Positions 52,658 through 61,593 of a DNA stretch of 64,000 nucleotides are shown here, piece by piece. The notes under the pieces are model-generated. The model did no database searches and had not been told where the DNA came from. It saw only the letters and a program-made list of their open reading frames with translations. Position 1 is the first letter of the stretch. Every line of letters starts with the position of its first letter. Both the position numbers and the translations under genes were made by a program. Origin of the DNA: an uncultured delta proteobacterium. GTDB taxonomy: Bacteria; Desulfobacterota; Desulfobulbia; Desulfobulbales; Desulfocapsaceae. Location of the stretch: positions 1 through 64,000 of the forward strand of contig CAIQWD010000090.1 in assembly GCA_903875445.1 (NCBI GenBank). Reading direction: 5' to 3'.

Positions 52658-53112
52658 TGTTACTTGCCTATGGTTATGTGGTTTTTCTCTTGAGAATGTT
52701 GTGGCACCTGCCGAAGATCACCAATCAAGTCATGAAGGATAGGTGTCATGCGGAGTAGTGTTTTCTTCTTTGTTATTATTTAACTATGTGGTTTATAAAA
52801 TGAAAAATAATTCAATGCCAATATTCTCGGGTTTTATGGGTAACAACGTTACTGTTATCTGTTTTAATGTATTGGTTCGGACTTTTCAAGGGAAAAAACG
52901 CTCAATGATGGCGGTGGCTCCCCCTATCCTTACCCCCTAGAAGCGCCGCTGCCGAATTTAAGTTAAAGGGTGCAGCGGCTTTTGCAAAATAGATTGAAAG
53001 TTTTATCGAAAAAATGCTAGGTTGGATGCACTGTGACAGGGTGCAGGTGCAGATAAGGGATGTCGGGCTGGGTCGATCTCGGAAGATTGTAATCGAAAAA
53101 CAGGAAAATCTT
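52658..53112. other. 455-bp intergenic region between the TetR gene and acuC-like gene
   Basis: No gene is supported. A hairpin with arms GCCGCTGC (52945-52952) and GCAGCGGC (52972-52979) and a short T tract lies near its right end. A frame opening at 53014 runs into the acuC-like gene without a ribosome-binding site. It holds the divergent promoters. Confidence 0.5.
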
Positions 53113-54066
53113 ATGAAAAGAACTGGTTTTGTTTATGATGAAAGATATTTGTTGCACGATACGGGCATATATCATCCTGAATCTCCGGAACGGTTGAAGA
53201 CGATCTTCAAGTGGCTTGAAGATTCCGGAATGCTCTCGCAACTGACGCGGATAGAGGCCACAAAGGCTAATCAACGATGGATAGAAACAGTGCATAATAT
53301 TCACTATATTATGCGCTTCGATGAAGCCTGCATCTCCGGATTAAACGAGTTCGAGCACCCGGACAACGGCATATGCAGAGACAGCTATGATACGGCGTTT
53401 CTCGCTGTCGGCGGTGTACTCAAAGCGATTGATGCCGTTATGAAAGGCGAAATTGATAATGCTTTTTGTGCGGTACGCCCCCCGGGGCATCATGCCGAAG
53501 CAGACAAGCCCATGGGCTTTTGCTATTTCAACAACGTGGCGATTGGGGCACGGTATCTCCAGAAGGAATATGGCATCGAAAGAGTGGGGATAATCGATTT
53601 TGACGTGCATCACGGTAACGGTACCCAACACATCTTTGACCGTGATCCATCGGTATTTTATTATTCGATTCATGAACATCCATCATTCGCCTACCCGGGC
53701 ACCGGCAGGGAGTTTGAGGCGGGACTCGGCGAAGGCGAGGGGTATACGGTCAACTCCCCGGTCCTCCCAGGAAGAGGAGATGATGAGTACAAGCGATTGA
53801 TCATGCAGGATCTGGTTCCCGCCTTTAAGAAATTTAACCCGGAATTCATATTGCTCTCGGCAGGCTTTGATGCCCATGAAAGTGATATGATGTCCGGAAC
53901 CAATCTTTCCACCGAGGGCTACGATTTTATTTCCGAGGTGATAATGAATCTGGTCAATCGTTGTTCGGGCGGGCGCGTGGTTTCTGTTCTTGAAGGCGGC
54001 TATAATCTTGATATATTGCCACTTTTGGTGGAGAATCATATCAGGTTTCTGGCGGATCTGAAGTAA
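53113..54066 (+). CDS. AcuC-like lysine deacetylase (histone deacetylase superfamily)
   Basis: 317 residues from ATG 53113 with AGGAAAA upstream. The zinc deacetylase signature is complete: RPPGHHAEADKPMGFCYFNN (catalytic His126-His127), IIDFDVHHGNGTQ (zinc ligands Asp164 and His166), LSAGFDAHESD (third zinc ligand) and VLEGGYNLD. In Bacillus, AcuC removes acetyl from the catalytic lysine of acetyl-CoA synthetase. The two AMP-forming synthetases in this window (33801, 39277) are plausible targets. It is followed 63 bases later by an AcuB-like gene, as in the acu cluster. Confidence 0.88.
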   Translation: MKRTGFVYDERYLLHDTGIYHPESPERLKTIFKWLEDSGMLSQLTRIEATKANQRWIETVHNIHYIMRFDEACISGLNEFEHPDNGICRDSYDTAFLAVGGVLKAIDAVMKGEIDNAFCAVRPPGHHAEADKPMGFCYFNNVAIGARYLQKEYGIERVGIIDFDVHHGNGTQHIFDRDPSVFYYSIHEHPSFAYPGTGREFEAGLGEGEGYTVNSPVLPGRGDDEYKRLIMQDLVPAFKKFNPEFILLSAGFDAHESDMMSGTNLSTEGYDFISEVIMNLVNRCSGGRVVSVLEGGYNLDILPLLVENHIRFLADLK

Positions 54067-54129
54067 CACTCCCAAGCTTCGCCAGTGATCCTGTAAGGTA
54101 TGAACTATTAAAGAAATATTGGAGGTTAT

Positions 54130-54819
54130 ATGTTTGTAAGTGAGAGAATGGCGAAAAACCTGATTACGGCTGGGCCGGACATGACGATTTTCGAGGCCAA
54201 AACTATAATGGCAGAAAAAGGCTTTCGCCATTTACCGATTGTCGATAGTGCGGGAAAACTCATTGGTATCGTCAGCGATCGTGATATTCGCGCCGCCATG
54301 CCTTCAACCCTTTTGAAGAAAGCCGATTATGAAATCACCCTGGCGAAGATCATGAATTTTCCTGTCGAGGATATCATGACCAAGGATCCCCTGACCATTT
54401 ATGCCTACTATACCATTCAGGATACCTTGTTGGTAATGCAGAAAAAAAAGGTTGGGGCTTTGCCGGTAATCGACCAGGAAGGTTATCTGAAGGGCCTTCT
54501 TTCAGTCCGCGATCTGCTGCGATCTTTTGTCAGTGTCTTGAATATCGATGAGCCTGGTTGCCTGTTGTGCATTGTTGTCAATGCCAAAGAAAAGACGGGC
54601 CAGATGAAAAAAATAGTCGATATTATTACGGAAGAAAGGATTGCTCTGGGTAGTATACTGGTCGCCAGAGCCTGGGACAATAATAAGCGAGCGATTTTTC
54701 CCTATCTCCTGACCAACAATATCATAAATGTGAAAAAGAAACTCATTGCGAATGGCTTTGAGTTGATAGATCCGATGCAATGGTATCTCGATCATCAACA
54801 GCCCCAAAAGGCCGAATAA
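54130..54819 (+). CDS. AcuB-like protein with two CBS domains and an ACT-like domain
   Basis: 229 residues. CBS domain 1 lies at about 5-65 (MTIFEAKTIMAEKGFRHLPI, VSDRDIRAAMP), CBS domain 2 at about 78-135 (VEDIMTKDPLTI, VGALPVIDQEGYLKGLLSVR), and a C-terminal ACT-like domain at about 140-215. The layout matches AcuB. CBS pairs usually bind adenine nucleotides, which would couple the neighbouring AcuC-type deacetylase or the acyl-CoA synthetases to energy charge; that link is inference. GGAGG precedes the ATG. Confidence 0.85.
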   Translation: MFVSERMAKNLITAGPDMTIFEAKTIMAEKGFRHLPIVDSAGKLIGIVSDRDIRAAMPSTLLKKADYEITLAKIMNFPVEDIMTKDPLTIYAYYTIQDTLLVMQKKKVGALPVIDQEGYLKGLLSVRDLLRSFVSVLNIDEPGCLLCIVVNAKEKTGQMKKIVDIITEERIALGSILVARAWDNNKRAIFPYLLTNNIINVKKKLIANGFELIDPMQWYLDHQQPQKAE

Positions 54820-54906
54820 TTCCAGCCAAACGGCGCAATGGCTGTGCAGATTTGCGGTGGGTCGTGGGCTGCGGGGGCAATGGACGGTCGGGAGCCCACC
54901 GAAGGG

Positions 54907-56304
54907 CTACAATCTAGCCATTTTGCTTACCGCCGACGAGACTGCGATGTCGCCGCTTTCCGTATAGCTTTCATGGTGTTTCTCGATGTGAGAAAGCTGG
55001 TAAAGATAATTCACCATCATTCCCGCCGATTGTCCGATTCCTTTCTCGGAAAGATCCGCCGCCCAATTGATCCGCTCTATTTTCGCACCATTCGATAGAT
55101 GGAAATGGCTGACTCTGTCAAACGCCTGACGACCTTTCTTGGCGGACAGAAGATACCTGGCGCAAAGCCTGAGAAGGATCGGCTTCAAGGGAGACGGAGT
55201 ATCCTCTTTCAGGTGTTCTCCCAGGTTGTCTAGGGCAGCAAGGAAGAATTCTTTTGCATCGGTTTCTCCGGCCATTTTCTTGAGGGCTTTCAACTCTCGC
55301 TCGGAGAAGACCACCTCCTCGGGATGGTTTCGGAAATAGGCTAAGAATCCGGGAATTGGTGAGAGTGTCGAAAAGGTTTTGAGGTTAGGCAGCTTGGCAC
55401 TGAGATCTTTGACTACATTTTTAATCAGGAAATTACCGAAACCAACGCCGGCAAGACCTGCCTGGCAATTGGAGATGGAGTAAAATATTGCACAATCGGC
55501 CTGGCGCGGTGCTAATGTCGGTTTGCTTTCATCGAGCAGGTCGTGAATGTTGGCGGCGATGCCGTTAACCAGTGCGACTTCGACAAAGATAAGCGGCTCT
55601 TGCGGCATACGCGGATGAAAATAGGCGAAGCAACGTCTATCCTCCCGCAGCCGATTCTTTAAATCCTGCCACGATCTGATGGCATGGACTGCCTCGTATT
55701 TTATCAATTTTTCAAGGAGTGCCGCTGGAGTTTCCCAGGTGATGCGCTGTAGATCGAGGAAACCGACATCAAACCAGGAAGAAAGCAGGCCGAGGATATC
55801 CTGATCAAGGGACTTCAGTGCCGGGTCGCCGGCGGTAAGCGGTAAGAGTTCCGCCCGGAGATCGACCAGGAACTTCACTCCCTCCTGCAGCCCATTGAAT
55901 TGTCGCAGCAGTTGGGTCCGGGGAGAAATAAAAAGATTACGCAGCGCATGGTTCTTCTGTCGCTTATCCTCCGGGTCCGAATTTTGCAAGCGCGCTGCAA
56001 TTGCCGTTTCAACGGCCTCGTTGTCGACATCGTATTCCCTGGCCAGCAGTTCGAGAAAACGTTTTCGGCCTTCGGAGTTGAGGACGAGATAGGTTTCGCC
56101 CAGCTCTGCGGCTCTGGTCCTGGCGGAAACCTCACCGCCCCGGCCCTCCAGGCAGGCATCGATCCTTGCCCGCAGTTTTTGCAAGTCCCCGTCCGGCAGA
56201 TCGGCCTCGACGGAATTTTTCAGGGTCGCCTGGTCACCCAGAGGCCAGATCAGGCGAATCCGGCGTAAGGTCCTGTCCCATAAGGGCTCATCGCGATCAA
56301 ACAT
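54907..56304 (-). CDS. Malonyl-CoA decarboxylase
   Basis: 465 residues from ATG 56304 (MFDRDEPLWDRTLRRI), which follows AGGTGA; a longer frame to 56412 would overlap the RNase D gene. The N-terminal helical region and C-terminal acetyltransferase-like domain both fit the family: FVEVALVNGIAANIHDLL, the segment AIFYSISNCQAGLAGVGFG, FSTLSPIPGFLAYF and HFHLSNGAKIERINWAAD with the catalytic-region His residues. It decarboxylates malonyl-CoA to acetyl-CoA. Substrate could include methylmalonyl-CoA. Convergent with the AcuB-like gene, 52 bases after rnd. Confidence 0.9.
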   Translation of the reverse strand: MFDRDEPLWDRTLRRIRLIWPLGDQATLKNSVEADLPDGDLQKLRARIDACLEGRGGEVSARTRAAELGETYLVLNSEGRKRFLELLAREYDVDNEAVETAIAARLQNSDPEDKRQKNHALRNLFISPRTQLLRQFNGLQEGVKFLVDLRAELLPLTAGDPALKSLDQDILGLLSSWFDVGFLDLQRITWETPAALLEKLIKYEAVHAIRSWQDLKNRLREDRRCFAYFHPRMPQEPLIFVEVALVNGIAANIHDLLDESKPTLAPRQADCAIFYSISNCQAGLAGVGFGNFLIKNVVKDLSAKLPNLKTFSTLSPIPGFLAYFRNHPEEVVFSERELKALKKMAGETDAKEFFLAALDNLGEHLKEDTPSPLKPILLRLCARYLLSAKKGRQAFDRVSHFHLSNGAKIERINWAADLSEKGIGQSAGMMVNYLYQLSHIEKHHESYTESGDIAVSSAVSKMARL

Positions 56305-56356
56305 GAAATCACCTGAAGTGAAAACGAATAAGAAGGTCTTGTTGACTGGAGAAAAA

Positions 56357-57493
56357 TTATCTTTTCCAATTCTGTCTGAAAAAATCTTCAAGGAAACTCT
56401 TTCGCCAGCCATCGGTTTGGCGGAGTTGCTGCGATGCCTCGGCTTTTTTGGCGTTAAGCGTCGTTATGAGCAATTTCAACTCCGAGGTATTGCCGATCAA
56501 TCCCGGTGCAATACCCAGCAATCCGGCCTTGAGGTTTACCAGGTTATTGAGTTTTTCCAGGGCCTCCCGGTCGGTTTGGCTGAGCCTGATAGGCCGCTCA
56601 AGAGCGGGGTAAGTGTCTACAGGTTGGCCGAGGGTGGTTTCGATAACGGCGGCGATAATCTTCCCGTATTTTGTGGTGGCATTGTCGGAGAGACCGCACC
56701 GCAACTTTTGCTCCTCAAGGGTTGCCGGTTTTTGTTTGGCAAGCTCGATCAGGAGAGCGTCCTTTATCACATGCCCACGGGGGCGGTTGATTTTTCTGGC
56801 CATGCCGTCACGCCACGTCGAAAGGTTTTTGAGGATGGCAAGCCCCGTCCGGTCAAGGGAGCTGCTGCCCCTGATTTTCAGATAGCGTTCATCGGCTGGT
56901 GGTCCGCAATAGGCGGCAGGGTTGTTGAGAAGATTCAACTCTTCCTGCAGCCAGGATTTAATTTTCGGGCCGATGATCCGGGTGAGAAGGAGAATTCTCA
57001 CGGCTCGCAGATAGCGGACATCATCAAGGGCATAGCGCACCTGCTCATCGGTCAGAGGGCGCTGACACCAGTTGGTGCGGGTTTCGTCCTTAGCCAGGTC
57101 AATGTCCAACAACTCTTTCACCAGATTGCCGAGGGAGAGAGTTGCCGGAAGATTGGAAAAACCGGCGGCGAGCCGGGTATCAAAGATATTCTGGGGAGTG
57201 GCACCGGTGGCCCTCTGGAGGATTGCCAGGTCTTGGGGGGCGTCGTGCAGGATTTTAATAACTCCTCGGTCGGAAAGGAGTTGCCCGAGAGCCTGGAGGT
57301 TTTTAATGGCGAGTGGGTCGATGAGATAACAATCTTCATCCGACAAGGCTATTTGAATGAGGCCAAGCTGCGGATAATAGGTGCGTTCCCAGACAAACTC
57401 GGTATCCAATGCAACGGCATCTGTTTGTTTAGCCCGGGCAACCAGAATTTCTAGATCGGTCTCGTTTTCAATAAGGGTGTTGAGCTTTTCCAT
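56357..57493 (-). CDS. rnd: Ribonuclease D
   Basis: 378 residues. The DEDDy exonuclease motifs are visible: ALDTEFVWERTYYPQLGLIQ (Exo I, Asp and Glu), LHDAPQDLAIL (Exo II) and VRYALDDVRYL (Exo III with Tyr). An HRDC domain follows at about 205-290 (DERYLKIRGSSSLDRTGLAI) and the helical C-terminus completes the usual length. It trims the 3' ends of tRNA and other small RNAs. It appears to be transcribed with the malonyl-CoA decarboxylase gene, without known functional link. Confidence 0.94.
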   Translation of the reverse strand: MEKLNTLIENETDLEILVARAKQTDAVALDTEFVWERTYYPQLGLIQIALSDEDCYLIDPLAIKNLQALGQLLSDRGVIKILHDAPQDLAILQRATGATPQNIFDTRLAAGFSNLPATLSLGNLVKELLDIDLAKDETRTNWCQRPLTDEQVRYALDDVRYLRAVRILLLTRIIGPKIKSWLQEELNLLNNPAAYCGPPADERYLKIRGSSSLDRTGLAILKNLSTWRDGMARKINRPRGHVIKDALLIELAKQKPATLEEQKLRCGLSDNATTKYGKIIAAVIETTLGQPVDTYPALERPIRLSQTDREALEKLNNLVNLKAGLLGIAPGLIGNTSELKLLITTLNAKKAEASQQLRQTDGWRKSFLEDFFRQNWKR

Positions 57494-57728
57494 GGTAGTC
57501 TATGAGTGATGGTGAGAGCGAAGGAAAACCGTTATGACTCAAGTTTGCTATCGCAATTTTTAATGATATGGTCGCTTGCGGGCGTATGATTTGATGATCC
57601 CACTAATGCATAAAAAGACACAATGGACAGGAAAAAACAAGAAATATTCTTCTTTTAGGATGTTTATTTAAATTATTTTTTATATTATTGCCGGGAAGCT
57701 GCTGTCTCATGCCGACCTTGGAGGGAGA

Positions 57729-58784
57729 ATGTTGGTCTATATCTTAAAACGGGTTGTTTTGATGATTCCCACCCTCTTCGGGGTAATGGTGATCACCTTC
57801 ACGATCACCCAATTCGTGCCGGGCGGTCCGGTCGAAAAGATGATTGCCCAAATTGAGGGATTCAATAAAGCCGGTGGTGAAGTGCGAACCGAGTCATCGG
57901 GAATGTATCGAGGGGATTCGGGCCTTGATAGTGAGAAAATTGACCAGCTGAAAAGGCTCTATGGCTTTGATCAGCCGCCGATTAAGCGGTTTTTTGCCAT
58001 GATGAGAAGCTACGTGGTTTTCGATTTCGGCACCTCCTATTATTATCACCAAAGTGTTTTTGACCTGGTTGTTTCGCGAATGCCGGTTTCCATGTCCCTC
58101 GGCTTGTGGAGTTTTTTCATTGTCTATGGAGTTTGTATTCCTCTAGGGATCCGGAAGGCGATCACCGATGGCTCGCGCTTTGACCTTGTCAGTTCATCGG
58201 TTATTCTTGTAGGCTATGCCATTCCAGGGTTTGTTTTGGGGGTTCTGTTGGTGGTCCTGTTTGGCGGGGGCAGTTTCTGGTCGGTGTTTCCTCTTAGGGG
58301 TCTTGTTTCCGACAATTTTCACGAGCTGAGCGTCGGGATGCAGATACTTGACTATCTTTGGCATATGGTACTACCGGTTACGTCGGGTGCAGTAGGCAGT
58401 CTTGCCGTAATGACTATGCTTACCAAGAATTCCTTTCTTGAAGAGATCCGCAAACAGTATGTGCTGACCGCTCGTGCCAAGGGCCTTTCGGAACAGCAGG
58501 TTCTGTATAAACATGTGTTCAAGAATGGCATTATCCCTATAATCACGGGTTTTCCAGGGTATTTTATCGCTTCTTTTTTTACCGGCAGTCTTTTGATCGA
58601 AACGATCTTTTCGTTGCAGGGCATGGGCTTGCTTGCCTATGAATCGGTTTTGAATCGCGATTATCCGGTGGTTCTCGGCACCCTCTATTTCTTTACCATT
58701 ATTGGCCTGATCTGCAGATTACTGTCGGATTTGAGTTATGTGGTTGTTGATCCACGCATTAGTTTTGAGAGTGTAGATGCCTAG
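57729..58784 (+). CDS. yejB: Peptide-type ABC transporter permease, YejB-like
   Basis: 351 residues with six predicted membrane helices; GGAGGGAG precedes the ATG. It opens MLVYILKRVVLMIPTLFGVM and contains the long periplasmic insertion typical of YejB (SGMYRGDSGLDSEKIDQLKR). The EAA-type loop that contacts the ATPase is YVLTARAKGLSEQQVLYKHV. In enterobacteria YejABEF imports peptides and microcin C. Here only the two permeases are present; the binding protein YejA and the ATPase YejF are not in the flanking sequence. Confidence 0.88.
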   Translation: MLVYILKRVVLMIPTLFGVMVITFTITQFVPGGPVEKMIAQIEGFNKAGGEVRTESSGMYRGDSGLDSEKIDQLKRLYGFDQPPIKRFFAMMRSYVVFDFGTSYYYHQSVFDLVVSRMPVSMSLGLWSFFIVYGVCIPLGIRKAITDGSRFDLVSSSVILVGYAIPGFVLGVLLVVLFGGGSFWSVFPLRGLVSDNFHELSVGMQILDYLWHMVLPVTSGAVGSLAVMTMLTKNSFLEEIRKQYVLTARAKGLSEQQVLYKHVFKNGIIPIITGFPGYFIASFFTGSLLIETIFSLQGMGLLAYESVLNRDYPVVLGTLYFFTIIGLICRLLSDLSYVVVDPRISFESVDA

Positions 58785-59832
58785 GTCACTCCCGGGAGGA
58801 AGACTGCAAGCAGCCGTGCTTAAACGCCGGGCCAAAACCTGGCAGCGCTTCAAAAGAAACAAGAGAGGCTTTTTCAGCCTCATCATCTTTTTAATTTTCT
58901 TCGCTCTCTGCCTGGCGGCGGAGATTATCAGTAACGATGTGCCTCTGATCATCGGCTATGCAGGGAAGATCTATTTCCCTATTTTTATTTCCTATCCGGA
59001 AACCACGTTCGGCGGGGATTTCGAAACAGAGACCGATTATAAGGATCCATTTATTATGGAAAGATTGAGGCGGCCCGGCAATTGGCTTGTCTTTCCCTTG
59101 AATAAACACAGTTATAATACCATTAATCAGGAGATTTCCGGACCGGTGCCTTCGCCGCCGACCTGGGACAATCTGCTCGGCACCGACGACCGAGGTCGTG
59201 ACGTACTGGCGCGAATTATTTATGGTTTTCGCTTGAGTGTCGTTTTTGGCCTGGCCCTTACTCTGGTGGGAACAACGGTGGGTATTATCGCCGGTGCCGT
59301 TCAAGGTTATTTCGGTGGCCGTACCGACCTCTTGATGCAGAGGTTTATAGAGATCTGGGGCGCCATGCCGGAGCTCTATCTCCTGATAATTTTTGCCTCA
59401 ATTTTCAAACCCAGCTTTTTATTGTTATTGCTGCTGCTGTCGTTGTTCAGTTGGATGGGCTTGTCGGACTATGTGCGTGCCGAATTTTTGAAGGGCAGGA
59501 ACCTTGATTACGTTAAAGCCGCCAAGGCCCTGGGGGTGGGGAATGTGACGATCATGTGGCGGCATCTCCTGCCGAACGGTATGACCCCGGTTATCACCTT
59601 CCTGCCGTTCCGGGTTTCTGCGGCGATACTTGCCCTCACCAGCCTGGATTTTCTGGGATTGGGGGTTCCTCCGTCTACCCCGAGTCTCGGGGAACTGCTC
59701 GCCCAGGGAAAAGCCAACCTTGAGGCCTGGTGGCTTTCGCTTGCCGCTTTTTCGGTTCTTGTCGGAACCCTGCTGTTGCTTATTTTTATTGGTGAGGCCT
59801 TACGCGAAACCTTGGACCCGCGAAGAAATTGA
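58777..59832 (+). CDS. yejE: Peptide-type ABC transporter permease, YejE-like
   Basis: 351 residues; its start overlaps the yejB stop by 8 bases. YejE features: a cytoplasmic N-terminus with FKRNKRGFFSLIIFLIFF as helix 1, a long periplasmic loop (ISNDVPLIIGYAGKIYFP, PPTWDNLLGTDDRGRDVLAR), and the EAA loop YVKAAKALGVGNVTIMWRHL. It forms the heterodimeric channel with YejB. The partner ATPase must be encoded elsewhere or shared with another dipeptide/oligopeptide system. Confidence 0.88.
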   Translation: MPRSLPGGRLQAAVLKRRAKTWQRFKRNKRGFFSLIIFLIFFALCLAAEIISNDVPLIIGYAGKIYFPIFISYPETTFGGDFETETDYKDPFIMERLRRPGNWLVFPLNKHSYNTINQEISGPVPSPPTWDNLLGTDDRGRDVLARIIYGFRLSVVFGLALTLVGTTVGIIAGAVQGYFGGRTDLLMQRFIEIWGAMPELYLLIIFASIFKPSFLLLLLLLSLFSWMGLSDYVRAEFLKGRNLDYVKAAKALGVGNVTIMWRHLLPNGMTPVITFLPFRVSAAILALTSLDFLGLGVPPSTPSLGELLAQGKANLEAWWLSLAAFSVLVGTLLLLIFIGEALRETLDPRRN

Positions 59833-59916
59833 TGCCTCGTGGCGCAACAGCTGTATGTGAACGGCAGGATCCTGTTTATTCTGTTGTTCTCTCATCTGGT
59901 TACAAATTTCCAGGCA

Positions 59917-59945
59917 TTGACTTATTGAAAACGAGAGAATATGGT
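59917..59945 (+). promoter_or_regulatory. Candidate sigma-70 promoter of the mla operon
   Basis: TTGACT (59917-59922) and TATGGT (59940-59945) are 17 bases apart, 75 bases before the mlaE start. The gap 59833-60019 holds no gene. Confidence 0.5.
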
Positions 59946-60019
59946 AAGATCCATCTGTTGGGGTGCTGCGCTTTCCCCGGCTCATTTCATTTTTTCAGGC
60001 GTTGCGGAACGCCACCGCT

Positions 60020-60811
60020 ATGAATGGTAATCCCATAGTAAACCTTGGCAATACTGGCTTGTACATTGTCACCGATATCGGGAAGATGGCGATATTTCTT
60101 ATGAAGTCCCTTCGAGGAGTATTCCGGCATCCTTTCAGGTTGCAGGAACTTATCCGCCAGGTGCACTTCGTAGGCGTCGGTTCCTTGGCGGTTATCTTTT
60201 TCACCGCCGCCTCTACCGGCATGGTGCTCGGATTGCAAGGATATTATTCGTTGAATAAGTTCGGAGCCGAGGGAATGCTTGGGTCCGCTGTTTCTCTCAC
60301 CCTTATCATGGAACTTGGACCGGTTCTTACTGCCCTCATGGTGGCCGGCAGGGCCGGTTCCGCCATGTGTGCTGAACTGGGAATAATGCGAATTTCCGAA
60401 CAGATCGACGCTTTGGATTGCATGGCAATCGACCCTTTTCGTTATCTTATAACCCCCAAGTTTCTGGCCACTCTTATTGCAGTCCCCCTGCTGACGGCGG
60501 TGTTTGATGTGGTTGGTATCGCCGGCGGTTATGTGGCCGGGGTCGGGCTCATGCATGTCAATCCAGGCAGCTTTATTCAGGGAATGCAGACCAGTGTGAC
60601 CAATCATGACATTCAGTTGGGGATAATCAAATCCTTTGCCTTTGCCCTGCTCGTTGTCTGGATCTGCACCGGGAGAGGCTTTTTTGTCCGGGAAATTCGT
60701 GGTGCCGGGTTTGGTGCGGAGAGTGTCAGCCGGGTAACGACCCAGGCGGTTGTCTTGTCGTCGATTTCCGTCTTGGTATTTGATTATCTCCTGACTGCGG
60801 TGCTGCTCTAA
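60020..60811 (+). CDS. mlaE: MlaE-family permease of a phospholipid ABC transporter
   Basis: 263 residues from ATG 60020; a longer frame from 59963 lacks support. Five or six membrane helices; family segments are FFTAASTGMVLGLQGYYSL, the signature ELGPVLTALMVAGRAGSAM, MRISEQIDALDCMAIDPFRY and FFVREIRGAGFGAESVSRVT. It is the inner-membrane permease moving phospholipids between membranes to maintain outer-membrane asymmetry. First gene of mlaE-mlaF-mlaD-mlaC, with its stop overlapping mlaF's ATG. Confidence 0.93.
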   Translation: MNGNPIVNLGNTGLYIVTDIGKMAIFLMKSLRGVFRHPFRLQELIRQVHFVGVGSLAVIFFTAASTGMVLGLQGYYSLNKFGAEGMLGSAVSLTLIMELGPVLTALMVAGRAGSAMCAELGIMRISEQIDALDCMAIDPFRYLITPKFLATLIAVPLLTAVFDVVGIAGGYVAGVGLMHVNPGSFIQGMQTSVTNHDIQLGIIKSFAFALLVVWICTGRGFFVREIRGAGFGAESVSRVTTQAVVLSSISVLVFDYLLTAVLL

Positions 60812-61593
60812 TGCCATCAGCAATTGAATTTCGTGATGTCGTCAAGACCTTTGCCAAGAGCAGCGGTGGACTGCAAACTGTTCTCAAGCGGGTGAGTTTT
60901 TCCATTCCCGCCGGAAAGACCACGGTCATAGCCGGTGGCAGCGGTCAGGGTAAAAGCGTAACCTTAAAACTTATCCTCGGCTTGATGCAGGCCGATGCGG
61001 GGCAGGTGTTCGTCCATGATCAGGACATTACTCGGGCCCGCGGTCGGGAGTTGGAACGACTTCGCACTCAGTTTGGGGTATTATTTCAGGGCTCGGCCCT
61101 CTTTGATTCCCTGACGGTTTTTGAAAATGTTGCTTTACCCTTGCGGGAGCGGACCGAGAAGAGCGAAGTGGAGATTCGAACTCTGGTTGAAGCTTCTCTT
61201 GGGCAATTTGAACTTGCCGGGCATGAGGAGAAATATCCGGCCCAGTTAAGCGGCGGCATGCAGAAAAGGGTGGGGTTGGCGAGGGCCATGCAGCTCAAAC
61301 CGAGTATTATGCTCTTTGATGAACCGACCACCGGTCTTGATCCGGTGATGACGCGGGAAATATATCATCTCTTCGCCAGAACTCAGGCCGAGTTCGGGTT
61401 TACTTCAGTAATTGTCAGTCACGATATTCCCAAGATTTTCAACCTGGCGGATCAGGTAATCATACTCAACAAAGGGGAAATGGATGTTTTTGCCAGCCCT
61501 GAAGCAATTCAATGGTCGGAAAAACCGCATATTCAGGAGTTTGTAAAAATGACGATGGGAGACATCTATCAAAGTCACCTGGTGGAAAAATGA
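60811..61593 (+). CDS. mlaF: MlaF-family ATPase of the phospholipid ABC transporter
   Basis: 260 residues. Walker A AGGSGQGKSVTLKLILGL, Q-loop GVLFQGSALFDSLTVFENV, the signature LSGGMQKRVGLARAM, Walker B IMLFDEPTTGLDPVM and the switch VIVSHDIPKIFN are all present. GQGKS replaces the usual GxGKS/T pattern in the family's accepted way. It drives MlaE. The ATG shares its first base with the mlaE stop and the stop overlaps mlaD's ATG. Confidence 0.95.
   Translation: MPSAIEFRDVVKTFAKSSGGLQTVLKRVSFSIPAGKTTVIAGGSGQGKSVTLKLILGLMQADAGQVFVHDQDITRARGRELERLRTQFGVLFQGSALFDSLTVFENVALPLRERTEKSEVEIRTLVEASLGQFELAGHEEKYPAQLSGGMQKRVGLARAMQLKPSIMLFDEPTTGLDPVMTREIYHLFARTQAEFGFTSVIVSHDIPKIFNLADQVIILNKGEMDVFASPEAIQWSEKPHIQEFVKMTMGDIYQSHLVEK

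Noticed and set aside
56303..57454. 383-codon frame antisense to rnd
   Set aside because: The minus strand carries complete RNase D exonuclease motifs; the plus frame has none.
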